Below are positions 1-5,893 of a stretch of DNA of 8,290 nucleotides, in pieces. A model generated the notes under the pieces. The model worked only from the letters and a program-made list of their open reading frames with translations. It was not told the DNA's origin and did not search any database. Source of the stretch: Lachnospiraceae bacterium (GTDB lineage: Bacteria; Bacillota; Clostridia; Lachnospirales; Lachnospiraceae); the NCBI GenBank assembly GCA_017964745.1, contig JAGCRJ010000195.1, positions 1-8,290 of the forward strand. The letters run 5' to 3'. Position 1 is the first letter of the stretch; each line of letters starts with the position of its first letter. Both the position numbers and the translations under genes were made by a program.

Positions 1-771
1 AAGAGAGAACTGACCGTAATGGAAAGGACGCGCGATGTCCAGAGAGAGGGCAGGAACCGCGGAGGCTATCCCCACGTTGCTCTTGTGGGATATACGAATG
101 CCGGCAAGTCTTCGCTCATGAACTATCTTGTGGAACTGGGAGACCCCACACCGGATAAGACGGCGGGCAAGAAGGTGTTCGAGAAGAATATGCTCTTTGC
201 GACCCTCGATACTTCGATCAGGAAGATCGATCTGCCGGGAAGAAAGCCCTTCCTTCTTTCCGATACCGTAGGTTTCATCGAGAACATTCCGCACGATCTT
301 ATCAAAGCATTCCGCTCCACTCTTTCGGAGCTGAAATACGCGGATGTGCTCCTTATCGTAATGGATTCTTCGGATCCGCATCATGACGATCACAAGAAGG
401 TCACGGAAGATATCCTCAAGGATATGGATGTGCTCGGAATCCCAAGGATCTATGTTTATAATAAGTCCGACCTTCGCGATGCGGATATGAACATAAAGAA
501 CACTCCGGGGAGCGATAAGTTCTACATCTCCGCGAAGACAGGTTACGGGGTTGATGATCTTCTTGATGAACTTCAGAGTATTTTCCGAAAAGGAAACCGC
601 ATCGTGGAGAAGGTGATACCGTTTGCGGACGGGCAGATCATAAACCGCTTCCATGAAGAAGCTGAAGTCGAATCCGAAAAATATGAGGAGGACGGAGTGC
701 ATATCAGGGCACTGTGTCCCGAATATCTTGCAGATTACATAGAGGACAGATATGGCGATAAAGCTGAGTGA
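1..771 (+). CDS. hflX: GTPase HflX, C-terminal part (5' end outside window)
   Basis: HflX is a ribosome-associated GTPase that binds the 50S subunit and helps split or rescue stalled ribosomes, notably under stress. The open frame runs from base 1 with no stop before TGA at 769-771. The ATG at 19 is internal, because the KREL residues before it and the Arg-rich stretch after it belong to the helical linker that precedes the G domain in this family. Counting from base 1, the G1 loop GYTNAGKS lies at residues 30-37, followed by the HflX-type switch I segment ATLDTS, G3 as DTVGFI, G4 as NKSD and G5 as SAK. A short C-terminal domain follows. About 256 residues are present. Full HflX is usually around 400-430, so the N-terminal nucleotide-binding-like domain is missing only because of the window edge. 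The 3' end overlaps the next gene by 20 bases, suggesting co-transcription. The family call is very secure. Confidence 0.95.
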   Translation, partial: KRELTVMERTRDVQREGRNRGGYPHVALVGYTNAGKSSLMNYLVELGDPTPDKTAGKKVFEKNMLFATLDTSIRKIDLPGRKPFLLSDTVGFIENIPHDLIKAFRSTLSELKYADVLLIVMDSSDPHHDDHKKVTEDILKDMDVLGIPRIYVYNKSDLRDADMNIKNTPGSDKFYISAKTGYGVDDLLDELQSIFRKGNRIVEKVIPFADGQIINRFHEEAEVESEKYEEDGVHIRALCPEYLADYIEDRYGDKAE

Positions 772-1531
772 TGAAAACAGGGCGCACATTTGGTGGCTCG
801 GTCAGATGGGACTTATGGTGCAGATCGGAAATACGAAGATCTGTATCGATTATTATGCAAGTCCGCTTGAAACGAGGCAGGTTGCTCCACCTATACCTGC
901 CGGTGAACTGACCGGAATTGATGCATTTCTCGGAACACATGACCATCTCGATCATATAGACCATGAATCCTGGAAGATCTGGGCACGCACGAATCCCGAT
1001 GCGAAATTTATTTTTCCGGAGAAGCACAGGGAAGCTGTTCTTGCAGACGGCGTGGATCCTTCGAATGCAGCAGGGCTTAATGAAGGCAAATGCATACAGA
1101 TCGGAGATATAACCATCCATGCCATAGCCGCATCACATGAATTCCTCGATAGGGATGAAAACGGACTTTATCCGTACCTGCAATATATCATCGAAGGTAA
1201 CGGAGTAAGGATCCATCATGCGGGTGACACCGTAAGATATGAAGGAATGCTTCCTAAGATAAGATCGTTCGGAAATATCGATCTGCAGCTCATCCCTATC
1301 AATGGTCGTGATGCGAAGAGATACAGTGAGAACTGCATAGGCAACATGACATATCAGGAGGCGGCTGACCTTGCGGGTGAGACGGGATCTTCATTCGTCA
1401 TCCCGGGTCACTGGGATATGTTCGCAGACAACAGCGAGGACCCACAAAAGTTTGCGGACTACATAGCCGTCAAATACCCCGAAGGTCCAAAGTGCATTCT
1501 TCCCTCTGTAATGGAAGAGATGATACTGTAA
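752..1531 (+). CDS. UlaG-like metallo-beta-lactamase-fold hydrolase
   Basis: This is a 259-residue MBL-fold metal-dependent hydrolase resembling L-ascorbate-6-phosphate lactonase (UlaG). Visible metal ligands are the THDHLDH motif (H63, H65, D67, H68), H129 in AASHE, D159 in HAGDT, and H220 in PGHWDMF. The PGHWDMFADN ending is characteristic of the UlaG-like subgroup. E. coli UlaG is about 350 residues, so this protein is clearly shorter, and no other ascorbate (ula) gene is nearby. True lactonase activity on ascorbate 6-phosphate is therefore doubtful, and the substrate should be treated as unknown. No signal peptide is seen, so it is probably cytoplasmic. The start is supported by AGAGGA at 741-746, five bases upstream, inside the end of hflX. 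The 20-base overlap suggests translational coupling to hflX. Confidence 0.85.
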   Translation: MAIKLSDENRAHIWWLGQMGLMVQIGNTKICIDYYASPLETRQVAPPIPAGELTGIDAFLGTHDHLDHIDHESWKIWARTNPDAKFIFPEKHREAVLADGVDPSNAAGLNEGKCIQIGDITIHAIAASHEFLDRDENGLYPYLQYIIEGNGVRIHHAGDTVRYEGMLPKIRSFGNIDLQLIPINGRDAKRYSENCIGNMTYQEAADLAGETGSSFVIPGHWDMFADNSEDPQKFADYIAVKYPEGPKCILPSVMEEMIL

Positions 1532-1567
1532 TTGTCATTTTCTGCAAAATATTGTCGTTTTCTGCAA
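1531..1567. repeat. Tandem direct repeat, candidate LytTR operator
   Basis: Two 17-base copies, 1531-1547 (ATTGTCATTTTCTGCAA) and 1551-1567 (ATTGTCGTTTTCTGCAA), differ at one base and repeat with a period of 20 bases, about two helical turns. LytTR-domain regulators typically bind two direct repeats about 21-22 bases apart centre to centre, and a LytTR regulator is encoded directly downstream. That makes autoregulation through this site plausible. The sequence does not match the classical LytTR consensus (roughly WMCGTTNRK), so the assignment rests on geometry and position. The first copy begins at the last base of the preceding stop codon. Confidence 0.5.
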
Positions 1568-1579
1568 TGGCTATTGCGG

Positions 1580-1608
1580 AAACTCCCAAAATCAAATACA
1601 AATATAAC
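1580..1608 (+). promoter_or_regulatory. Possible activator-dependent promoter P1
   Basis: A -10-like TATAAC at 1603-1608 lies 17 bases after a position (1580-1585, AAACTC) that has no resemblance to a -35 box. The direct repeat ends 12 bases before that position. A poor -35 with tandem repeats just upstream is the usual arrangement for promoters switched on by LytTR regulators. The call is weak and depends on the repeat being an operator. Confidence 0.25.
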
Positions 1609-1625
1609 GATCAGTGTATCAGATG

Positions 1626-1680
1626 AATGCCGCTCTTTTTCTCACCCCCCCTGAGAAATATATGGGCGGCATTTTGTTGT
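1626..1680 (+). terminator. Two-part hairpin with C7 loop and U-rich tail
   Basis: An outer stem pairs 1626-1635 with 1664-1673 (AATGCCGC against GCGGCATT, extended by a U-G and a C-G pair). Above a small internal loop, an inner stem pairs TTTCTCA (1638-1644) with TGAGAAA (1652-1658). The terminal loop is seven cytosines (1645-1651). The tail TTGTTGT after the stem is U-rich but interrupted by G. It most likely terminates transcription from the upstream hydrolase gene, and could also act as an attenuator or as the 3' end of a short transcript starting near 1615. Confidence 0.65.
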
Positions 1681-1704
1681 ATATGAGGGGAGATTGTATA
1701 TAAT
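1677..1704 (+). promoter_or_regulatory. Promoter P2 of the LytTR regulator operon
   Basis: A consensus -10 TATAAT lies at 1699-1704. A weak -35, TTGTAT at 1677-1682, is spaced 16 bases away; TTGTTG at 1674-1679 with 19 bases is an alternative. Transcription would begin around 1711, at a G-rich tract (TGGGGGG, 1711-1717), giving a leader of about 45 bases before the regulator ATG. The -35 overlaps the tail of the upstream hairpin. The perfect -10 makes a promoter likely. Confidence 0.55.
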
Positions 1705-1755
1705 AAAGCGTGGGGGGATGTTATCGTTGTGCTTTCACGAAAGGCATCCGGCTTT

Positions 1756-2481
1756 ATGCTGAACATTGCAATCTGCGACGACGAAAAGTATTTCAGGAAT
1801 GAGATAAGGGGTATCCTGGAAAAATATCTTGGCGCCGAAGGGATCGTTTGTTCCATCGATGATTTCGCGTCCGGCGAAGAACTCACGGATCTGGGTATTG
1901 AAGTGCAGAAATACGATATTGTATTTCTGGATATTAATATGGATCAAATGGACGGAATTGATGTGGCCAGGAAGATCCGTGAAAAAAGCAAGGACATCTT
2001 TATCGTATTCGTTACGGCATATATCGATTACACCATCGAAGGGTATAAGGTAGATGCCTTCAGGTACATTCTCAAAAACAACAACATGCTCGAAGGAAGC
2101 GTAAAGGAATGTCTCGACTCCATCAGGGAAAGGATGGCTTATGAAGTCGAACAGAAGGAGTTCGATTTTTCCGAAGGGAAAAAGACTGTTTCGCTTGAGC
2201 GTATCTTATTTATCGAAAGCAATCTCCACAGACTTATCTTCCATATCATGGAAGATTCACTGAACATGTACACGGTATATAAGACTCTGGATGATATGGA
2301 GAAGGAACTTGAAGGCAAGGGGTTCATCCGCATACATCAGAGTTATCTGGTCAATGCAAGGCATGTAAACGGCATTTCAAGATACTGTCTGGTCCTCGAT
2401 AACGGTACTCAGCTCAGCATTCCGAGGGCCAGATACAATGATATTCAGAAACTGATCGCGGAATACAAAGGAGCAATCTGA
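1756..2481 (+). CDS. LytTR-family response regulator (AgrA/LytR type)
   Basis: This is a 241-residue cytoplasmic transcription regulator: an N-terminal receiver domain (about 1-120) followed by a LytTR DNA-binding domain (about 145-238). The receiver shows the acidic pair D8-D9 in AICDDE, phospho-acceptor D59 in FLDINM, switch T87 in VTAY, and conserved K107. The LytTR part shows the family's LFIES and RIHQSYLVN segments. ATG 1756 is chosen because MLNIAICDDE is how these proteins normally start and GAAAGG lies at 1739-1744. A GTG at 1729 in the same frame would add nine unlike residues. The sensor kinase follows four bases after the stop, so phosphorylation by it is expected. Targets are unknown; the direct repeat at 1531-1567 is a candidate. 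LytTR regulators often control peptide signalling, virulence, bacteriocin or cell-envelope genes, but nothing here shows which. Confidence 0.93.
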   Translation: MLNIAICDDEKYFRNEIRGILEKYLGAEGIVCSIDDFASGEELTDLGIEVQKYDIVFLDINMDQMDGIDVARKIREKSKDIFIVFVTAYIDYTIEGYKVDAFRYILKNNNMLEGSVKECLDSIRERMAYEVEQKEFDFSEGKKTVSLERILFIESNLHRLIFHIMEDSLNMYTVYKTLDDMEKELEGKGFIRIHQSYLVNARHVNGISRYCLVLDNGTQLSIPRARYNDIQKLIAEYKGAI

Positions 2482-2485
2482 AACA

Positions 2486-3796
2486 GTGCTGGGTTATCTC
2501 GAAAGTATATCTGTCATAATCATGGAGACGGTCTGTTGCAAACTCTTTTACGAGGCTTTCGCCAAAAAGAGAAATGAGGACAGGCTTAATGATTATCTGT
2601 TCATCATTCTTCTGTCCGGCATGAATTTTATGCTGACATTTTTTACCGGTGACAATAAGCTTGTGAATCAGATCCTGATAATCCTTATCACGGGTCTGAT
2701 AATGTTCATGTATGCCGAGATAAAACTGTGGAAATCCTTCTGTATCGCTCTTTTGTTCCAAAGTCTTCTTATGGCAGTGGATTATGTTTTTTATCTTTAC
2801 TATCTTTTCATGAACGAAAGATTCAGTCTGTATGTTTCGGGCTATGAGTTCAGCTGGGATCTGTCTGCCGCTCTGGGCAAGCTCACTCTGTTTATGACGG
2901 TGCTGTTTCTTAAGACCAAGATCGCAAGGGGCGACGCCGGGGATATTCTTAAAGGAGCGGAGTGGTTCAGGTTCATAGCATTTCCTTTGTTTACGATCGT
3001 TGTTCTGTGTGCGATGCTGTGGAAGTCCGGAGGCACGGATGAGGTCAAGGTCGGAAATGTTGATTTCCTGATCGCTTTCGGACTTGTGGCGATAAACATC
3101 ATAGTCTTTTATCTGGTCTGCGACATTCTGAAGCGGGAACGCAGGATCCGGGAAGATGATATGTACAGGACTAGAGTAAGGAACCAGACGGAGCTGTATA
3201 AGGCTCTTTATACCAACTATGAGAAGCAGCGCAGGAAAGCACATGAGTATAAGAACCAGGTCATGTGCATGGAAGGGCTTCTAAAAAAGAAACAGTACGA
3301 TGAACTTGAAAAGTATATCGACAACATAAGCGGAAAGCTCAGCGGCGAGAGAAGCTGCATACGTACCAACAACGCATTGGTGGATGCCATCATCAATACG
3401 AAATATAAGGAGATGGAAGAAAAAGGAATTCTCTGCGTGCTTGTTCTGACTGAGCTCAAGGATCTTCCGATAGAAGACGATGACATTGTTGTCATTTTAT
3501 CCAATCTTCTCAATAATGCGATCGAAGCATGCGAAAAGAGCGAGAAGAAGATCGTCAAGATGAAGATAGTCAAAGAGGATAACGATATCGTCATATCTGT
3601 AAAGAATTCCTATAACGGAGAGATCAGGAAGAATATAAATGACTTTGTATCAACCAAGGAAAAAACCGACGGTCACGGATTCGGAATAAAGAACATAAAA
3701 GAGTCTGTGGCGAAATACGGCGGCACCTGTTCGATAACTTACGATGATATAGATTTCTCATTCTCGATACTTATTCCTTACGATAAAGAGAAATGA
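2486..3796 (+). CDS. GHKL sensor histidine kinase, AgrC-like
   Basis: This 436-residue membrane sensor kinase is the predicted partner of the LytTR regulator. The N-terminal sensor has about six or seven hydrophobic segments (roughly 4-20, 37-54, 58-78, 84-108, 127-143, 161-179 and 191-213) with no large extracellular domain. This fits sensing of a small or membrane-inserted ligand. A charged linker leads to the phospho-acceptor H253 in AHEYKNQ. The catalytic GHKL domain has the N box at about 337-350 (ILSNLLNNAIEACE) and the G box at about 395-413 (DGHGFGIKNIKES). AgrC-type kinases usually read HDxKNH at the phosphorylation site, so E and Q are modest deviations. The start is GTG 2486, with AAGGAG at 2468-2473. 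An in-frame ATG at 2522 would remove 12 residues and is the alternative. No AgrB or AgrD-like gene is adjacent, so the ligand is unknown. Confidence 0.9.
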   Translation: MLGYLESISVIIMETVCCKLFYEAFAKKRNEDRLNDYLFIILLSGMNFMLTFFTGDNKLVNQILIILITGLIMFMYAEIKLWKSFCIALLFQSLLMAVDYVFYLYYLFMNERFSLYVSGYEFSWDLSAALGKLTLFMTVLFLKTKIARGDAGDILKGAEWFRFIAFPLFTIVVLCAMLWKSGGTDEVKVGNVDFLIAFGLVAINIIVFYLVCDILKRERRIREDDMYRTRVRNQTELYKALYTNYEKQRRKAHEYKNQVMCMEGLLKKKQYDELEKYIDNISGKLSGERSCIRTNNALVDAIINTKYKEMEEKGILCVLVLTELKDLPIEDDDIVVILSNLLNNAIEACEKSEKKIVKMKIVKEDNDIVISVKNSYNGEIRKNINDFVSTKEKTDGHGFGIKNIKESVAKYGGTCSITYDDIDFSFSILIPYDKEK

Positions 3797-3850
3797 TATT
3801 TAACCCGGTGACTTTTGTTTCGTGACATATGAAAAGAGGAGGTATGAACT

Positions 3851-4168
3851 ATGATGGTAGGTTTTGTTATCTGGACCGCGGTTGCGATTGCCATTGCAGT
3901 GATAGGCATTATAGCAGGGAGATCCGGGAAACCTTCGGGTTTCTTTGCCGGTGTAAATCCTCCCGAAGTGAATGATGTGGTAAAATATAATCATTCGGTG
4001 GGCACCTTGTGGGTTGTATATGCAGTTTTGCTTGAACTGTTTGGTGTTCCCTTGCTGTTTTGGAAGCAGAATTCTGCCGGGTTTGTTATTTCCATACTGG
4101 GAGTCGTTTTTATTTCCATAGGATTGGTGATTGCATATACTTTTATACTCGCCAAATACCGGAAATAA
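3851..4168 (+). CDS. Small three-pass membrane protein, DUF3784-like
   Basis: A 105-residue integral membrane protein with three hydrophobic segments (about 3-22, 51-71, 76-100). The loop after the first one contains SGKPSGFFAGVNPPEVNDV followed by KYNHS, a pattern like the small DUF3784-type membrane proteins common in clostridia. That family assignment is from memory and moderately sure. No catalytic motif is visible and the function is unknown. A strong AGGAGG at 3837-3842, eight bases before ATG 3851, sets the start. A second ATG at 3854 is also possible, and ATG 3844 is in another frame. It sits 54 bases after the kinase gene with no terminator or clear promoter between, so it is probably in the same transcript and may be an accessory or output of the two-component system. 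Confidence 0.8.
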   Translation: MMVGFVIWTAVAIAIAVIGIIAGRSGKPSGFFAGVNPPEVNDVVKYNHSVGTLWVVYAVLLELFGVPLLFWKQNSAGFVISILGVVFISIGLVIAYTFILAKYRK

Positions 4169-4208
4169 ATACCGAAGCAAATGCCGGCATAGATGACAGG
4201 AGGCGGAT

Positions 4209-4745
4209 ATGATCGCTTTTATCGTTAGAGTGCTTTTTGTTTATGCCACACTTATTTTTCTTTGGAAATTCAGGGAAAAGGAAATATCCAAAAAATCTCT
4301 GATCACTGCGGTTGCCATTGCGGCTGCGTTTATGATCGCAAGCTTCATATTGGATTATTCCGTGATGTTCATCAAATTGGATTATTTCTCTGTGGCCTAC
4401 TTTATCCTGGGCGGAGTTCTGTGCGCTCTTGATGCTGTGGTTCCCTATGTTGCGGTTTTTGTCATTGCGAAATTGTTCGGTTACAGATACAAATGCTACG
4501 TGCCTGATATATCCCTGGCAATCGCAGGGCTCATTGCATTTTTCTATATGTATTCTTATCTGAAGGGTTTTGCGAATGCCGCCGGAAGACCCGGATTCTT
4601 TGATGCTCTGCTTTTCGGTTCGAACTTTCGTATGATAAATAAACTGATCCTATATATAACAAACAACGCACCCGGTGTCATCCTGGGGATAAGCTTTGTC
4701 GTGAATGAAAAACGTGCTCTTGATAAAGCTGAAGAGGGTAAATGA
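4209..4745 (+). CDS. Hypothetical multi-pass membrane protein
   Basis: A 178-residue, very hydrophobic protein that I do not recognise. About five membrane segments can be seen (roughly 3-19, 31-50, 60-90, 99-119 and 147-165), separated by short charged loops such as KFREKEISKKS (20-30) and a basic stretch GYRYK (91-95). The C-terminal tail (NEKRALDKAEEGK) is charged and probably cytoplasmic. No signal peptide cleavage site, metal-binding or catalytic motif stands out. AGGAGG at 4198-4203, five bases before ATG 4209, supports real translation. It lies 40 bases after the preceding small membrane gene and its stop is one base from the next start, so it belongs to the same operon. A role as transporter, immunity-like protein or signalling partner cannot be decided from sequence. 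Confidence 0.75.
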   Translation: MIAFIVRVLFVYATLIFLWKFREKEISKKSLITAVAIAAAFMIASFILDYSVMFIKLDYFSVAYFILGGVLCALDAVVPYVAVFVIAKLFGYRYKCYVPDISLAIAGLIAFFYMYSYLKGFANAAGRPGFFDALLFGSNFRMINKLILYITNNAPGVILGISFVVNEKRALDKAEEGK

Positions 4746-4746
4746 T

Positions 4747-5385
4747 ATGACGGAGAATATTGAAGCATTCGGACAGAACAGCATACTTGTAAAGGACGGG
4801 GAGAAGAACATATACATCGATCCTTTCAAAATGAAAGAAACTTCGAATGATGCGGATTACATTCTTATCACACATGATCACTACGATCACTTCTCACCGG
4901 AAGATATAGATAAGGTAATAGGAAAAAACACCGTTCTTATCGTGCCGGAAAAGATGGAAAAAAAGGCAAAAGAGATAGCGGACAAATTTGCAAAGCTTGT
5001 TACGGTAAAACCCGGTGAGTCCTATGAGGTCGACGGACTTAAGTTCGAAACCGTCGCCGCATACAATATATTGAAGCCGTTCCATCCCAGATCCTGCGAA
5101 TGGGTCGGATATATCCTGAAAGCAGACGGAAAGCGCATTTATATCGCCGGAGATACGGATGCTACACCGGAGGCGAAGGCCGTAAAATGCGACATTGCAC
5201 TGGTTCCGATAGGCGGCACATATACGATGGATCCGAAGAAAGCGGCCGGTCTTATCAATGAAATAGAGCCGCAGGTCGCTATCCCCGTGCATTACGGGAC
5301 AGCGGTCGGAAAGCCCTCTGACGGGCAGATTTTCGAGGAAAATGTCAAAAAAACCGTAAAAATCGAGCACAAGATACGGTTTTAA
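4747..5385 (+). CDS. Short MBL-fold metal-dependent hydrolase (Lactamase_B_3-like)
   Basis: A 212-residue MBL-fold hydrolase. Metal-ligand motifs are complete: THDHYDH (H43, H45, D47, H48), H113 in PFHPR, D136 in AGDTD, and H182 in PVHYG. The HPR...WVGYIL and IYIAGDTD blocks fit the short UlaG/UPF0173-like branch. The substrate is unknown. No signal peptide is seen, so it is predicted cytoplasmic. ATG 4747 is chosen because it has AGAGGG at 4733-4738 at ideal spacing and starts one base after the preceding TGA. The longer in-frame start at 4705 lies inside the upstream gene and adds 14 residues foreign to the family. It is probably the last gene of the LytTR cluster, since the next gene has its own promoter. 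It is a distant relative, not a close copy, of the hydrolase at 752-1531. Confidence 0.87.
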   Translation: MTENIEAFGQNSILVKDGEKNIYIDPFKMKETSNDADYILITHDHYDHFSPEDIDKVIGKNTVLIVPEKMEKKAKEIADKFAKLVTVKPGESYEVDGLKFETVAAYNILKPFHPRSCEWVGYILKADGKRIYIAGDTDATPEAKAVKCDIALVPIGGTYTMDPKKAAGLINEIEPQVAIPVHYGTAVGKPSDGQIFEENVKKTVKIEHKIRF

Positions 5386-5397
5386 GCCAAAAAACTA

Positions 5398-5426
5398 TTG
5401 AATTAAAGCCTATATTGTGGTATATT
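5398..5426 (+). promoter_or_regulatory. Promoter of the HU gene
   Basis: TTGAAT at 5398-5403 and TATATT at 5421-5426 are separated by exactly 17 bases. The bases TGG just before the -10 give an extended -10 (TGn). Transcription should begin near 5433, leaving a leader of about 40 bases. A good vegetative (sigma-A type) promoter fits the high expression expected for HU. Confidence 0.75.
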
Positions 5427-5473
5427 TTCAGTGTTCCAATAAACAACCCCAATATATTGAGAGGATAAAATCA

Positions 5474-5758
5474 ATGAACAGAGCAGAATTAGTTGATGCA
5501 ATCGCAAAGGAAGCAGGACTTACCAAGGTTGACGCTGATAAGGCACTCAAGGCTTTCACCGGCGCAGTATCCAAGGAGCTTAAGAAGAAGGGAAAGGTTC
5601 AGCTTGTAGGCTTCGGAACCTTCGAGACCTCCAAGAGAGCAGCTCGTAAGGGCAAGAACCCTCAGACCGGAGAGGCTATCAAGATTCCCGCAGCTACCGT
5701 TCCTAAGTTCAAGGCTGGTAAGGCTCTCAAGGATCTTGTAAACGGCGCAAAGAAGTAA
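5474..5758 (+). CDS. hup: HU-family nucleoid DNA-binding protein
   Basis: A 94-residue histone-like protein that binds and bends DNA as a dimer and compacts the nucleoid. The typical HU layout is intact: an N-terminal helical dimerisation part (MNRAELVDAIAKEAGL, about 1-45), the VGFGTFE core strand (45-51), and the DNA-grasping beta arm (about 52-76). The arm carries the KNPQTGE turn whose proline (P63) intercalates into DNA, and the C-terminal helix follows the KFKAGKALK segment. ATG 5474 is supported by AGAGGA at 5460-5465 and the family's usual start. An in-frame GTG at 5417 would lie within the promoter and is not credible. Codon choice is noticeably uniform (AAG, GCA/GCT, CTT), as in highly expressed genes. 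It is a single-gene unit, with its own promoter and terminator. Confidence 0.97.
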   Translation: MNRAELVDAIAKEAGLTKVDADKALKAFTGAVSKELKKKGKVQLVGFGTFETSKRAARKGKNPQTGEAIKIPAATVPKFKAGKALKDLVNGAKK

Positions 5759-5778
5759 TTCAATCGGTTCACAGGATT

Positions 5779-5812
5779 TAGGGCGAGGATAAAATCCTCG
5801 CCCTATTTGTTA
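5779..5812 (+). terminator. Intrinsic terminator of the HU gene
   Basis: A perfect 12-bp stem pairs 5779-5790 with 5794-5805 (core GGGCGAGGAT against ATCCTCGCCC), with a three-base AAA loop, followed by TTTGTTAT. It lies 20 bases after the HU stop codon. Confidence 0.92.
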
Positions 5813-5817
5813 TATTT

Positions 5818-5846
5818 CTGAATGTTTCCTCAAAATATGATAAAAT
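5818..5846 (+). promoter_or_regulatory. Promoter of the UPF0340-deacylase-EIIC operon
   Basis: CTGAAT at 5818-5823 and TAAAAT at 5841-5846 are 17 bases apart, with TGA directly before the -10 as an extended element. The layout closely mirrors the HU promoter (TTGAAT, 17, TATATT). It follows the HU terminator and gives a leader of about 40 bases. Confidence 0.55.
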
Positions 5847-5893
5847 CACAGTGTTTGCAGTTCTATTATTAATCTGACGGGAGATGATTAAAG

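Noticed and set aside
1564..1577. Short inverted repeat GCAAT-ggct-ATTGC
   Set aside because: A five-base AT-containing stem overlapping the second direct repeat copy is too weak to separate from chance.
1718..1762. 14-codon upstream ORF (ATG 1718 to TGA 1760) whose stop overlaps the regulator start (ATGCTGA)
   Set aside because: The only G-rich tract directly abuts its ATG with no spacing, and the predicted transcript start leaves almost no leader, so translation is unsupported. The overlap alone is not enough to call a leader peptide.
1683..2481. Search for an AgrD-like peptide gene or AgrB-like protease near the two-component genes
   Set aside because: Short frames around the regulator on both strands have no credible ribosome binding site or amphipathic, Cys-containing precursor; none can be supported.
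2414..3244. Long open frame of 276 codons on the minus strand
   Set aside because: It lies opposite the RR-HK junction and the kinase membrane region, has a composition unlike a real protein (many His, Lys, Gln and Cys), and has no family resemblance. The + strand kinase explains the region fully.
4181..4190. Palindrome ATGCCGGCAT between the two small membrane protein genes
   Set aside because: A 10-bp palindrome with no loop and no U tract is not a terminator, and nothing else marks it as an operator.
5417..5473. N-terminal extension of HU from GTG 5417
   Set aside because: It would overlap the -10 box of the promoter and adds 19 residues foreign to HU; ATG 5474 has a proper ribosome binding site.
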